A DNA stretch of 27,970 nt from Neofamilia sp964346535. Lineage in GTDB: Bacteria; Bacillota; Clostridia; Tissierellales; Peptoniphilaceae. Positions 1-7,935 of this stretch are shown piece after piece. Location: the NCBI GenBank assembly GCA_964346535.1, contig CAYFUN010000016.1, positions 1 through 27,970 of the forward strand, given 5' to 3'. The translations under genes and the position numbers were made by a program. Below the pieces are notes generated by a model that was not told the origin of the DNA, ran no database searches, and saw nothing but the letters and a program-made list of their open reading frames with translations. The number at the start of each line of letters is the position of its first letter. Position 1 is the stretch's first letter.

Positions 1-62
1 GCGCACTAAAGGAACGTCCCCGCAAAATATAAATTAAAGCAAAGTCCCCAAACAGAAAACAA

Positions 63-95
63 AAAACCACTAAGTTTTTAGGTCCTAGTGGTTTT
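63..95 (-). terminator. Rho-independent terminator of the glycine cleavage operon
   Basis: A 10-bp perfect inverted repeat (AAAACCACTA at 63-72, TAGTGGTTTT at 86-95) lies just past the glyA stop codon. On the minus strand it is followed by a T-rich tract, so it fits an intrinsic terminator closing the eight-gene operon. The stem is AT-rich at its base, and the flanking bases would also let it act weakly on the plus strand. Confidence 0.8.
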
Positions 96-107
96 GTTTT
101 TACTATC

Positions 108-1358
108 TTATTTTGTTGCTGGTAGATCTGGGTATAGTGGGAAGTCTTCTAGAAGTTTTAAAACGTCAGCTTTGATTTCTTCTGCTGGTCTTGTTTGTTT
201 TAGAGCGTCTATCATAAGTTCTGCAACTTTTTTAACGTCGTCTTCTTTCATTCCCCTAGTTGTAACAGCTGAAGTTCCTATTCTAATTCCTGATGTTACC
301 CATGGTTTTTCTGGGTCATTTGGAACGGTGTTTTTATTAGTTGTAATGTGAACTTCTTTTAGTCTGGCTTCTGCTTCTTTACCATTTATTCCTAGGTTTC
401 TAACGTCTAGTAGTAATAAGTGGTTGTCAGTTCCGCCTGATACTAGTCTAATGCCACCTGCTGTTAAAACTTCGCCCATGGCCTTTGCGTTTTTAACTAC
501 TTGACCAATGTATTCCTTGTAAGCTGGTTCAAGAGCTTCTTTGGCTGATACTGCCTTGCCTGCTATAACGTGAACAAGTGGTCCACCTTGAAGGCCTGGG
601 AATACTGCTGAGTCAATTTGTTTTGCATATTGTTCTTTACAGAAAATAACTCCACCTCTTGGTCCTCTTAGGGTCTTGTGAGTTGTTGTTGTTACAAAGT
701 CTGCATAAGGAATTGGACTTTGGTGGTAGCCTGTTGCAACTAGTCCTGCAATGTGGGCCATGTCAACCATAAATAAGGCGCCAACTTCTTTGGCAATTTC
801 GCCAATTCTCTTAAAGTCAATTTCTCTTGCGTAAGCTGATGCACCTGCTACGATCATCTTTGGCTTTTCTGCCTTGGCAATTTCTTCTAACTTGTCGTAG
901 TCGATTCTTTCAGTTTCTGGGTCAACTCCATAGGCTATAAAGTTATAAAGTTTTCCTGATGCGTTTACTGGTGAACCGTGAGTAAGGTGACCACCTTCAG
1001 AAAGATTCATTCCTAATACCTTGTCGCCTGGTTGTAAAAATCCAGTATAAACTGCAATATTTGCATTGGCTCCTGAGTGAGGTTGAACGTTGGCATGGTC
1101 TGCACCAAATAGTTTGCAATATCTATCTCTGGCTAGGTTTTCTACTACGTCAGCGTATTCGCATCCTGCATAGTATCTCTTGCCTGGATAGCCTTCTGCA
1201 TATTTGTTAGTAAATACAGTTCCCATAGCTTCCATTACTGCTTCTGTTACAATGTTTTCTGAGGCTATAAGTTCGATTTCTTCTCTTTGTCTCTTAAGCT
1301 CGTTCATCATAGCTTCATAAACTTCAGCATCGCCATTTTTTAGTTTTTCCTTATACAT
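108..1358 (-). CDS. glyA: Serine hydroxymethyltransferase
   Basis: This cytosolic PLP enzyme interconverts serine plus tetrahydrofolate with glycine plus 5,10-methylene-tetrahydrofolate. At 416 residues it has the usual bacterial length. The PLP-binding lysine is K228 in TTTTHKTLRGPRGG, and the conserved LIASEN motif (about 30-35) and YAEGYPGKRYY (53-63) are intact. The ATG at 1358 is preceded by AAAGGAGAG at good spacing. It is the last gene of the gcv operon, 26 bp after folD. Its place there suggests that methylene-tetrahydrofolate released by glycine cleavage is used to make serine from a second glycine, or that serine feeds glycine into the pathway. Nothing unusual is seen in the protein. 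Confidence 0.97.
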   Translation of the reverse strand: MYKEKLKNGDAEVYEAMMNELKRQREEIELIASENIVTEAVMEAMGTVFTNKYAEGYPGKRYYAGCEYADVVENLARDRYCKLFGADHANVQPHSGANANIAVYTGFLQPGDKVLGMNLSEGGHLTHGSPVNASGKLYNFIAYGVDPETERIDYDKLEEIAKAEKPKMIVAGASAYAREIDFKRIGEIAKEVGALFMVDMAHIAGLVATGYHQSPIPYADFVTTTTHKTLRGPRGGVIFCKEQYAKQIDSAVFPGLQGGPLVHVIAGKAVSAKEALEPAYKEYIGQVVKNAKAMGEVLTAGGIRLVSGGTDNHLLLLDVRNLGINGKEAEARLKEVHITTNKNTVPNDPEKPWVTSGIRIGTSAVTTRGMKEDDVKKVAELMIDALKQTRPAEEIKADVLKLLEDFPLYPDLPATK

Positions 1359-1384
1359 TGGTCTTTCTCTCCTTTATTTTAAAT

Positions 1385-2239
1385 TTATTTTCTACTGTTT
1401 TCACAAGCTCTAACAATGTGGTCCATTAGTACAGTTGATGTTACTGAACCTATCCCCCCTGGAACAGGAGTTAAAGCTTTAACTTTTCCTTCAACTTTTT
1501 CTCTGTCTACGTCGCCACAAAGTTTGCCTTCTTCGTCAACATTTATTCCTACGTCAACTACAATTGTATCCTTGGAGAAATAGCTGTCGTCAATCATTTT
1601 GGCCCTGCCTAAGGCTGCAACTACTAGGTCAGCATTTTTAGTTATTTCCTTGGTGTTTTTTGTCCTTGAGTGGCAAATTGTAACTGTAGAATTTTTTTCT
1701 AAAAATAACATGGCCAGTGGTTTGCCAACAACTAGACTTCTGCCTAGGATTACAACATTGGCTCCTTCAAAGTCAAAGTTGTAAAAGTCTAAAAGGTCAA
1801 TTACTGCCTGTGGTGTACAAGGTACAAAGCCCTTGTCCTTGCCTAAGAAAAGATTACTTAGGTTTTCTGGGTTCATTGAGTCTACGTCTTTTTCTGGATT
1901 AATTAGACTGGCAATTCTTTCTTCGTCTAGATGCCTAGGAAGGGGTCTAAAAATCATAATCCCATGAGTCTTTTCGTCTTCGTTTGCTTGTGTTAAAGTT
2001 TTTTCTAAGTCTGCCTGGCTAACATCAACTGGCAGCTCTAAAGTTTCAACTTCGATTTCTAGGTTTTGACAGTTTTTTCTTATTCCTCTTTCATAGGACA
2101 AGTCGTCTTCGTTGTTGCCAACTCTAATTATTGTAAGTTTTGGCAGAAGTCCTTCTTCTTTTAGTCTTGTGATTCTCTCTTTTAAATCTTCTTTAAGACT
2201 GTCTGCAACTGGCTTTCCCTTATAAAGTGTACTTTCCAT
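1385..2239 (-). CDS. folD: FolD-family methylene-tetrahydrofolate dehydrogenase, cyclohydrolase residues altered
   Basis: FolD oxidises 5,10-methylene-tetrahydrofolate with NAD(P)+ and normally also hydrolyses the methenyl product to 10-formyl-tetrahydrofolate. The 284 residues match the family length. The dehydrogenase core is clear: VILGRSLVVGKP (163-174), the TVTICHSRT strand-loop (185-193), DVGIN (229-233) and TPVPGGIG (257-264). The catalytic region differs. The usual YxxxK motif reads Y49-E-R-G-I53, with isoleucine where the lysine belongs, and the usual QLPLP reads F97-R-P-L-P, with phenylalanine for the glutamine. The KDVD aspartates (117-120) remain. Work on human and E. coli enzymes ties that lysine and glutamine to cyclohydrolase chemistry, so I infer an enzyme that is mainly a dehydrogenase. 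The ATG at 2239 has GGGGAGG upstream. It lies 14 bp after lplA. Confidence 0.92.
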   Translation of the reverse strand: MESTLYKGKPVADSLKEDLKERITRLKEEGLLPKLTIIRVGNNEDDLSYERGIRKNCQNLEIEVETLELPVDVSQADLEKTLTQANEDEKTHGIMIFRPLPRHLDEERIASLINPEKDVDSMNPENLSNLFLGKDKGFVPCTPQAVIDLLDFYNFDFEGANVVILGRSLVVGKPLAMLFLEKNSTVTICHSRTKNTKEITKNADLVVAALGRAKMIDDSYFSKDTIVVDVGINVDEEGKLCGDVDREKVEGKVKALTPVPGGIGSVTSTVLMDHIVRACENSRK

Positions 2240-2253
2240 TATCTACCTCCCCA

Positions 2254-3261
2254 TTAATCTTCATCAAAAAACAAGTGTAAAATATTTTCAGCTTCAAGTC
2301 CTTGGCCAAAATATTTTTCTAGGTCCATGTCTTCTAACACTTCTAGTATATCATGTTTGTTATAATTTTGTCCATCCAAGGCACTTTCTACTTCTACAGA
2401 GTCTGCAGTTCCAAAATAGTCGCCTAGGATTTTTACATTTGCTAGTTTGCCTTTTTCTACATCAAAGGAAGTTTCTATAAAGCCTTGAGGGAATTTTATT
2501 CCTTTAGAAAAAGATCCCTTTGGTGATTTTCCCCAATTCCAAGCCTTGTTACCAAATCTCTTGGCCTTAATTTCTTCAACTTCTTTTAGTTCAGCATCTG
2601 ATAGTTTATATTCCTGAGCTTCTTCTCCCCTTTGGAGGAAAAGTTCCTTTAATAAAACTTCTTTAAAGTCTTCTACTCTAACGTCTGAATCTAAATATGG
2701 TTTTATGTTGGTCACTCTCGCTTTTACTGAAGCTACTCCCTTGCTTTTAAGTTTTTCTGGCCTAACCTTTAGAGCTTGGGCCAGGTTTTCCATTTGCACA
2801 TCAAAAAGCATGCAGCCATTTGAAAGGACCCTGCCCTTCCAAATTGATTGAGAGGCACCAACAACTTTTTTTCCGTCAACTGTAATATCATTTCTACCAG
2901 ATAGTTCTGCTGGAACGCCGATTTTCTTTAGGGCTTCAACTATTGGGACATAGTAGGTTGAAAAATCAATTTTCCCTTGGCCCTTGTCCTTGGTAATAAA
3001 GGAAAAGTTTAAGTTGCCTAGGTCGTGATAAACTGCTCCGCCACCTGTAATTCTCCTTACAAGTTTTGTTCCAGACTCTTCTAAGAAGTTTTCGTTTATT
3101 TCTGCCCAGGCATTTTGGTTTTTGCCAATTATAACTGCCTTGTCATTTTGCCAAAGGTAGACATATTCTTCGTCTCCATCTAAAGGCAGGTTTTTAAAAA
3201 TAAATTCTTCAAAGGCTAAATTGTATTCTGCATCAGTGGAATGAGATTCTACAAATTTCAT
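2254..3261 (-). CDS. lplA: Lipoate-protein ligase A
   Basis: This enzyme activates free lipoate with ATP and transfers it to the lysine of lipoyl domains, here most likely GcvH encoded upstream in the same operon. The family signature RRITGGGAVYHD is at about 69-80 and the catalytic lysine region KKVVGASQS at about 131-139. A C-terminal accessory domain (about 230-335) contains FGNKAWNWGKSPKG. An upstream in-frame start at 3303 would extend the protein by 14 residues into lpdA. I prefer the ATG at 3261 because AAGGAGATAAG precedes it directly and the protein then begins MKFVES, as in homologues. With this start the gene begins 1 bp after the lpdA stop. No lipoate synthase lies nearby, which fits salvage of external lipoate. 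Confidence 0.93.
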   Translation of the reverse strand: MKFVESHSTDAEYNLAFEEFIFKNLPLDGDEEYVYLWQNDKAVIIGKNQNAWAEINENFLEESGTKLVRRITGGGAVYHDLGNLNFSFITKDKGQGKIDFSTYYVPIVEALKKIGVPAELSGRNDITVDGKKVVGASQSIWKGRVLSNGCMLFDVQMENLAQALKVRPEKLKSKGVASVKARVTNIKPYLDSDVRVEDFKEVLLKELFLQRGEEAQEYKLSDAELKEVEEIKAKRFGNKAWNWGKSPKGSFSKGIKFPQGFIETSFDVEKGKLANVKILGDYFGTADSVEVESALDGQNYNKHDILEVLEDMDLEKYFGQGLEAENILHLFFDED

Positions 3262-3262
3262 C

Positions 3263-4672
3263 TTATCTCCTTTTGGCTTGGGCCATGTGAATAGCTTGGT
3301 CAAAAATTCCTGCTGCTGCTTCGTGACTAGCTTCTGCTAGGGTTGGATGGGCGTGGATGGTGTTTATAATGTCCTTAACTTCTAGGCCAGAACTTTGGGC
3401 TAAGGCTAGTTCAGCTATTAAGTCTGAGGCGTGTGGGCCTAAGATGTGTGAGCCTAGGATTTTTCCATCTGGGCTTGCAAGAATTTTTACAAAACCTGTT
3501 GTCTCTCCACCACAAAGGGCTTTGCCGTTGGCTACAAAGTTAAACTTTGATGATTTGTATTCTATATTTTTTTCTTTTAATTCTTCTTCTGTATAGCCTG
3601 CGTAGGCAATTTCATCTAAGGTAAAGACACAAGATGGGTAGATGTCTAAGTTAATTTCTGGATCATGTCCCATAATTAATTCAGCAACATATTCGCCTTG
3701 GGCAGATGCAACGTGAGCAAGTTGTGGATTTCCCTTTACTAGGTCTCCTATTGCATAAACTCCCTTAAGGCTAGTTTGGAAATCTTTGTCAACAAGAACT
3801 CCGCCCTTGTCCATTTGAAGTCCTAGGCCTTCTTTTTCAAGGCCAGCAAAAACTGGTCCACGACCTGATGCCATTAGGACATAGTCTCCTGAAACAATTT
3901 CTTCCTTGTCTTTGGTCTTGTACTTGGCAGTAACTTGGAGCTTGCCGTCAACTTTTTCAATTTTTTGGGCTCTAATATCGTTATAAAGTTTTATGCCTTG
4001 CTTCTTTAATTGGCTGGCAATTCTCTTTTGGATTTCGCCGTCTGCACTTTTTAAAACCCTTGAAGATAGAACATAAACTTGGCTGCCTAATTCTTGGTAA
4101 ATTGATGCAAATTCAAGACCAATTACTCCGCCTCCAACTACAACTAGCTCTTCTGGAATGTGGTCTAGGTCTAATAGCTCATCTGAAGAAATTACTCCTT
4201 CTAGGTCTATGCCATCAACTGGAGGCATAGAAGGTTTTGAACCATTGGCTAAAATTATGGCATCAAAGTTTTCTTCTAAAATCTCTCCATCTGCTGTTTG
4301 GATTGTTATAGTCTTCTCATCTTCTAGGCTGCCTAGGCCCCTGTAGATTTTTATATTGGCATAAGAATTTAAAAGTTGGTCAATGCCTGTTACTAGTTTG
4401 TTAACTACGTCTTTTTTTCTAGCTAATAGTTTTTCTCCATCAGCTACAGGTTTTTCTTTGTTTATTATTCCAAAGTCTTCAGCCTTGTTCATTTGGTGGA
4501 TTAGTTCCGCTGATTTTGCATAGGCCTTGGTTGGAATACATCCTCTGTTTAGGCAGGTTCCTCCAAAGCTGTCTTTTTCTATTATTACAACTTCAGCTCC
4601 CAGTTGGGCTAGTCTTATGGCTGCAACATAGCCTCCTGGTCCACCTCCAATTACTCCGACTTTTTTTGTCAT
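3263..4672 (-). CDS. lpdA: Dihydrolipoyl dehydrogenase (glycine cleavage L protein)
   Basis: This FAD flavoprotein reoxidises the dihydrolipoyl arm of GcvH and passes electrons to NAD+. The 469 residues match the standard form without an N-terminal lipoyl domain. The FAD-binding GxGxxG is at 9-14 (GGGPGG). The redox disulfide is C40/C45 in GGTCLNRGCIPTKA, the NAD-binding VVGGGVIGLEF motif follows mid-protein, and the C-terminal active-site HAHPTLAE carries H442 and E447. The start is ATG at 4672 with AGGAGGAAGT upstream. It follows gcvPB after a 53-bp spacer that holds a strong hairpin, so its level may be set separately from the four gcv genes upstream. It may also serve other 2-oxoacid complexes, but none is visible here. 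Confidence 0.96.
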   Translation of the reverse strand: MTKKVGVIGGGPGGYVAAIRLAQLGAEVVIIEKDSFGGTCLNRGCIPTKAYAKSAELIHQMNKAEDFGIINKEKPVADGEKLLARKKDVVNKLVTGIDQLLNSYANIKIYRGLGSLEDEKTITIQTADGEILEENFDAIILANGSKPSMPPVDGIDLEGVISSDELLDLDHIPEELVVVGGGVIGLEFASIYQELGSQVYVLSSRVLKSADGEIQKRIASQLKKQGIKLYNDIRAQKIEKVDGKLQVTAKYKTKDKEEIVSGDYVLMASGRGPVFAGLEKEGLGLQMDKGGVLVDKDFQTSLKGVYAIGDLVKGNPQLAHVASAQGEYVAELIMGHDPEINLDIYPSCVFTLDEIAYAGYTEEELKEKNIEYKSSKFNFVANGKALCGGETTGFVKILASPDGKILGSHILGPHASDLIAELALAQSSGLEVKDIINTIHAHPTLAEASHEAAAGIFDQAIHMAQAKRR

Positions 4673-4693
4673 ACTTCCTCCTAAAAAAAATAT

Positions 4694-4714
4694 AAGGAGG
4701 CAAATTGCCTCCTT
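4694..4714 (-). terminator. Hairpin with U-tract between gcvPB and lpdA
   Basis: AAGGAGGCAA at 4694-4703 and TTGCCTCCTT at 4705-4714 form a near-perfect palindrome (practical stem of 8 bp, loop of 5). On the minus strand it is followed by a run ending in eight T, then directly by the lpdA Shine-Dalgarno. This has the form of an intrinsic terminator inside the operon, likely lowering expression of lpdA, lplA, folD and glyA relative to gcvTHP. Its 3' arm could instead pair with the lpdA ribosome site. Confidence 0.7.
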
Positions 4715-4725
4715 TTGAAATTATT

Positions 4726-6183
4726 TTATCCTTGATATTTTAATACAGGTTTTCTTGCTGCTAGGGTCTCGTCTGGACGTCTAACAGGAGTTGTAAGAGG
4801 AGCATTCTTTAGAAGGTCTGGGTTTTCCCTAGCTTCCTGTGCTATCTCTTTCATCGCCTTAATAAATTCATCAAGAGTTTCCTTAGTTTCTGATTCAGTT
4901 GGTTCTATCATTAATGCTTCTTGAACAATTAATGGGAAGTAAACTGTTGGTGGGTGGAAGCCCTTGTCCATCAGTCTCTTAGCAACGTCTAAGGTTCTAA
5001 TTTCTCCATCATTGTCATCTTTTAGACCTGCAAATAGACATTCGTGCATGCATACGCCTTTGGCTACTCTGTTGTAGTCGTCTTCTAGCATTGTTTGAAT
5101 ATAGTTTGCATTTAAAACTGCCATTTCAGCAACTTCTCTTAATCCGTTTGAGCCTAGAGATAGAATATAAGTGTAGGCTCTAACTAGGGTTAAGAAGTGG
5201 CCTTGGAAGTCTTTAACTCTGCCTAGAGAATGTTCTCTGTCAAAGTCTAGTCTATAAGTGTCGCCATCTTTTTCTACAGTTGGTTTTGGTAGATATTCTG
5301 CTAAGAATTCTTTTACACCAATTGGTCCAGAACCTGGTCCACCACCACCGTGAGGAGTGGAGAAGGTCTTGTGTAGGTTTAGATGGATTACGTCAAAGCC
5401 CATGTCACCAGGTTTTGCATGGCCTAAAATAGCATTGGCATTGGCGCCGTCATAGTAGCATAGGCCTCCTGCTTCGTGAACTATGTCAGTAATTTCTTTA
5501 ATATTTCTATCAAATAAGCCAACTGTATTTGGGTTAGTTAACATTAGGGCACAAGTATCTTCGCCTACTGCTGCTCTTAATGAGTCAAGGTCAACTAAGC
5601 CGTTTTCGTCAGACTTAATTTCTCTAATTTCGCAACCAGCCATTGCTGCTGTTGCTGGGTTAGTTCCGTGAGCTGAGTCTGGTACAATAATTATATTTCT
5701 CTTGTTGTCATTTCTAGCTTCGTGATAAGCCTTAATAGTTAAAATACCAGTGTATTCACCATGGGCACCTGCTGCTGGGTTTAAAGACATTTTGTCCATG
5801 CCAGTAATTTCGCAAAGGTCTTTGTCTAATTCGTACATTAACCTTAGGGCGCCTTGAACAGTTGATTCATCTTGAAGTGGATGAATGTTTGCAAAGCCAT
5901 CAAGCCTTGAAGTTAGTTCGTTTATTTTTGGATTGTACTTCATTGTACAAGATCCAAGTGGATAAAATCCCTTGTCTACTGAATAGTTTTTCATAGATAA
6001 ATTAGTGTAGTGTCTGATAATTTGGTTTTCAGAAACTTCTGGGAAGTCTAATTCATCTTCTCTTAAAAACTTTGAGTCAATAAGTTTGTCAACTTGTTTT
6101 TCTTCAACATCTAAAGCTGGAAGAGAATATGACTTACGGCCTGGTTCTGAAATTTCAAAAATTAATTTGTCGTAGTTAATCAT
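4726..6183 (-). CDS. gcvPB: Glycine dehydrogenase (decarboxylating) subunit 2
   Basis: This is the PLP-carrying beta subunit of the two-subunit P protein, which decarboxylates glycine and loads the aminomethyl group onto lipoyl-GcvH. It has 485 residues, as expected for the split form. The PLP lysine is K272 in LNLHKTFSTPHGGGGPGSGP, and the conserved GSCTMKYNPK (77-86) and SAHGTNPATAAM (170-181) motifs are present. The ATG at 6183 overlaps the gcvPA stop by 4 bp (ATGA), indicating translational coupling that keeps the two subunits equimolar. The stop is followed by the hairpin before lpdA. I see nothing abnormal. Confidence 0.97.
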   Translation of the reverse strand: MINYDKLIFEISEPGRKSYSLPALDVEEKQVDKLIDSKFLREDELDFPEVSENQIIRHYTNLSMKNYSVDKGFYPLGSCTMKYNPKINELTSRLDGFANIHPLQDESTVQGALRLMYELDKDLCEITGMDKMSLNPAAGAHGEYTGILTIKAYHEARNDNKRNIIIVPDSAHGTNPATAAMAGCEIREIKSDENGLVDLDSLRAAVGEDTCALMLTNPNTVGLFDRNIKEITDIVHEAGGLCYYDGANANAILGHAKPGDMGFDVIHLNLHKTFSTPHGGGGPGSGPIGVKEFLAEYLPKPTVEKDGDTYRLDFDREHSLGRVKDFQGHFLTLVRAYTYILSLGSNGLREVAEMAVLNANYIQTMLEDDYNRVAKGVCMHECLFAGLKDDNDGEIRTLDVAKRLMDKGFHPPTVYFPLIVQEALMIEPTESETKETLDEFIKAMKEIAQEARENPDLLKNAPLTTPVRRPDETLAARKPVLKYQG

Positions 6184-7529
6184 TTTATTCCCTCCAATAC
6201 TTCAACAAGTTTGTCTATTTCTTCTTTAGTTCTCTTTTCTGTTACTGCAAATAAAATTGCGTTTTTATATTCTGGGAAGTCTCTTCCTAGGTCATAACCA
6301 CCAATTATACCTGCATCTAAAAGAGCCTTGTTAACTTTTTCAGCTTCAAGGTCAGAAGTTAGAGCAAATTCTAAGAAGAAAGGTCCTTCAAATAATGGTT
6401 TGAACTTGCCAGTGGCAAGAAGTTTTTCATAGGCATAGTGGGCTTTTTGAGTAGCTTGGTAGGCAGCTTCTTTCATGCCTTCCTTGCCCATAGTTACCAT
6501 ATAAATTGTTGCACATAGGGCCATTAGTCCTTGGTTGGTACAAATATTTGAAGTAGCTTTTTCTCTCTTTATATGTTGTTCACGGGCAGCTAAAGTTAGT
6601 ACATAAGATCTCTTGCCGTCTTCGTCAACAGTTTCTCCAATAAGTCTGCCTGGAATCTTTCTCATAAACTTGTCGCTTGTTGCTAAAATTCCTAAATAAG
6701 GTCCGCCATAGCCTAGAGGAAGTCCTAGAGATTGGCCTTCGCCAACTACAATGTCTACGCCCATTTGGCCAGGAGTTTTTAAAAGTCCTAGGGAGAATGG
6801 ATCTGTAGATAAAATCATTGCAGCTTTTTTCCCTGTATGAGTAATTTCAACAGCCTTTTCTACGTCTTCGATAATACCAAAGAAGTTAGGGCTTTGAATA
6901 ATTACTCCAGCTGTTTCGTCGTCAACTTTAGCCTTTAGGTCTTCAAGGTCAGTTTGGCCGTCTTTCATTTCAACTTCTACTAATTCAAGATCTTGGCTCT
7001 TTAAATAAGTCTTTAGAATTTCTAAAGATGTTGGGTTAATAGATTTTGAAACTAAAATCTTGCCTTTTCTTGAACTTGCACAAGCCATAATAGCTGCTTC
7101 TGCACAAGCTGTTCCGCCGTCATAAAGTGAAGCGTTAGCTATATCCATACCTGTTAGTCTAGCAATTAGAGTTTGGAACTCAAAAATTGATTGTAGGGTT
7201 CCTTGGCTAATTTCTGGTTGGTAAGGAGTATAAGAAGTATAAAACTCTGATCTTGAAATTAGTGAGTCTATAATTGTTGGAATATAGTGGTCATAGGCTC
7301 CTGCTCCTAAGAAGCAAGGATAGTCACTAACTGATTTGTTTTCTTTAGCTAACTTGCTAAGATAAGATAGGACTTCAAGTTCTGATTTAGACTCATCTAA
7401 CTTTAGTAGTTCTTTAAGTCTAAAACTTTCTGGAATGTCATTGAACAGTTCATCTGTTGATGAAAGTCCAATTGCTTCCAGCATGGCCTTCTTATCTTGG
7501 TCAGTTGCTGGAACATAAGGGTGAGTCAT
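6180..7529 (-). CDS. gcvPA: Glycine dehydrogenase (decarboxylating) subunit 1
   Basis: This is the alpha subunit of the two-subunit P protein. It shares the aminotransferase-like fold but does not bind PLP covalently and partners with GcvPB. The length of 449 residues fits. Recognisable family stretches are the N-terminal HPYVPATDQDKKAML, FLGAGAYDHYIPTIID in the first quarter, YTPYQPEISQGTLQ and the C-terminal GGYDLGRDFP. It starts 3 bp after the gcvH stop and overlaps gcvPB by 4 bp, so the three genes are read as a unit. Split P proteins are usual in Clostridia and Bacillus, whereas many proteobacteria have one fused chain. Confidence 0.96.
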   Translation of the reverse strand: MTHPYVPATDQDKKAMLEAIGLSSTDELFNDIPESFRLKELLKLDESKSELEVLSYLSKLAKENKSVSDYPCFLGAGAYDHYIPTIIDSLISRSEFYTSYTPYQPEISQGTLQSIFEFQTLIARLTGMDIANASLYDGGTACAEAAIMACASSRKGKILVSKSINPTSLEILKTYLKSQDLELVEVEMKDGQTDLEDLKAKVDDETAGVIIQSPNFFGIIEDVEKAVEITHTGKKAAMILSTDPFSLGLLKTPGQMGVDIVVGEGQSLGLPLGYGGPYLGILATSDKFMRKIPGRLIGETVDEDGKRSYVLTLAAREQHIKREKATSNICTNQGLMALCATIYMVTMGKEGMKEAAYQATQKAHYAYEKLLATGKFKPLFEGPFFLEFALTSDLEAEKVNKALLDAGIIGGYDLGRDFPEYKNAILFAVTEKRTKEEIDKLVEVLEGIK

Positions 7530-7532
7530 TAA

Positions 7533-7916
7533 TTAAGCCTCCTCACAGAAATCTTCGTATTGAGCGTCTGTCATTAAGTCTTCTGCTTCTGCGTTGTCGT
7601 TTAATTTAATTTTGCAAATCCAAGTTTCGTATGGTTCTGCGTTAACTTTTTCTGGTTCAGCATCTAGGTCTTCGTTAACTTCTACAACTACACCACTAAC
7701 TGGAATGTTAATGTCTGCTGCAGTTTTTACAGATTCAACAGATCCAATGCTTTCGCCGATTTCATATTCTTCGTCTACATCTGGAAGTTCAATATAAACA
7801 ATGTCTCCTAGTTGGTGTTGAGCAAAGTCAGTTATTCCAACATATCCAAATCCATCTTCAATTCTTAACCATTCGTGATCTTCAGTATAAAGTAATCCTT
7901 TTTCAATTTTTGCCAT
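7533..7916 (-). CDS. gcvH: Glycine cleavage system H protein
   Basis: This small carrier protein has a lipoyl arm that shuttles the aminomethyl group between the P, T and L proteins. Its 127 residues match the family. The lipoylated lysine is K64 in GSVESVKTAADINIPVSG, and the N-terminal YTEDHEWLRIEDGFGYVGIT is typical. The ATG at 7916 has AGGAGGATAAAA before it. It lies between gcvT and gcvPA, with 19 bp to the former and 3 bp to the latter. The product of lplA downstream is the likely source of its lipoyl group. Confidence 0.98.
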   Translation of the reverse strand: MAKIEKGLLYTEDHEWLRIEDGFGYVGITDFAQHQLGDIVYIELPDVDEEYEIGESIGSVESVKTAADINIPVSGVVVEVNEDLDAEPEKVNAEPYETWICKIKLNDNAEAEDLMTDAQYEDFCEEA

Positions 7917-7935
7917 TTTTTTATCCTCCTAAAAT

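Noticed and set aside
88..351. Plus-strand open frame opposite glyA, and similar frames opposite other large genes
   Set aside because: These frames lie antisense within strongly supported genes, lack ribosome sites and have no recognisable domains.
3262..3303. Longer lplA starting inside lpdA
   Set aside because: The upstream start lacks a good ribosome site, while AAGGAGATAAG directly precedes the ATG at 3261.
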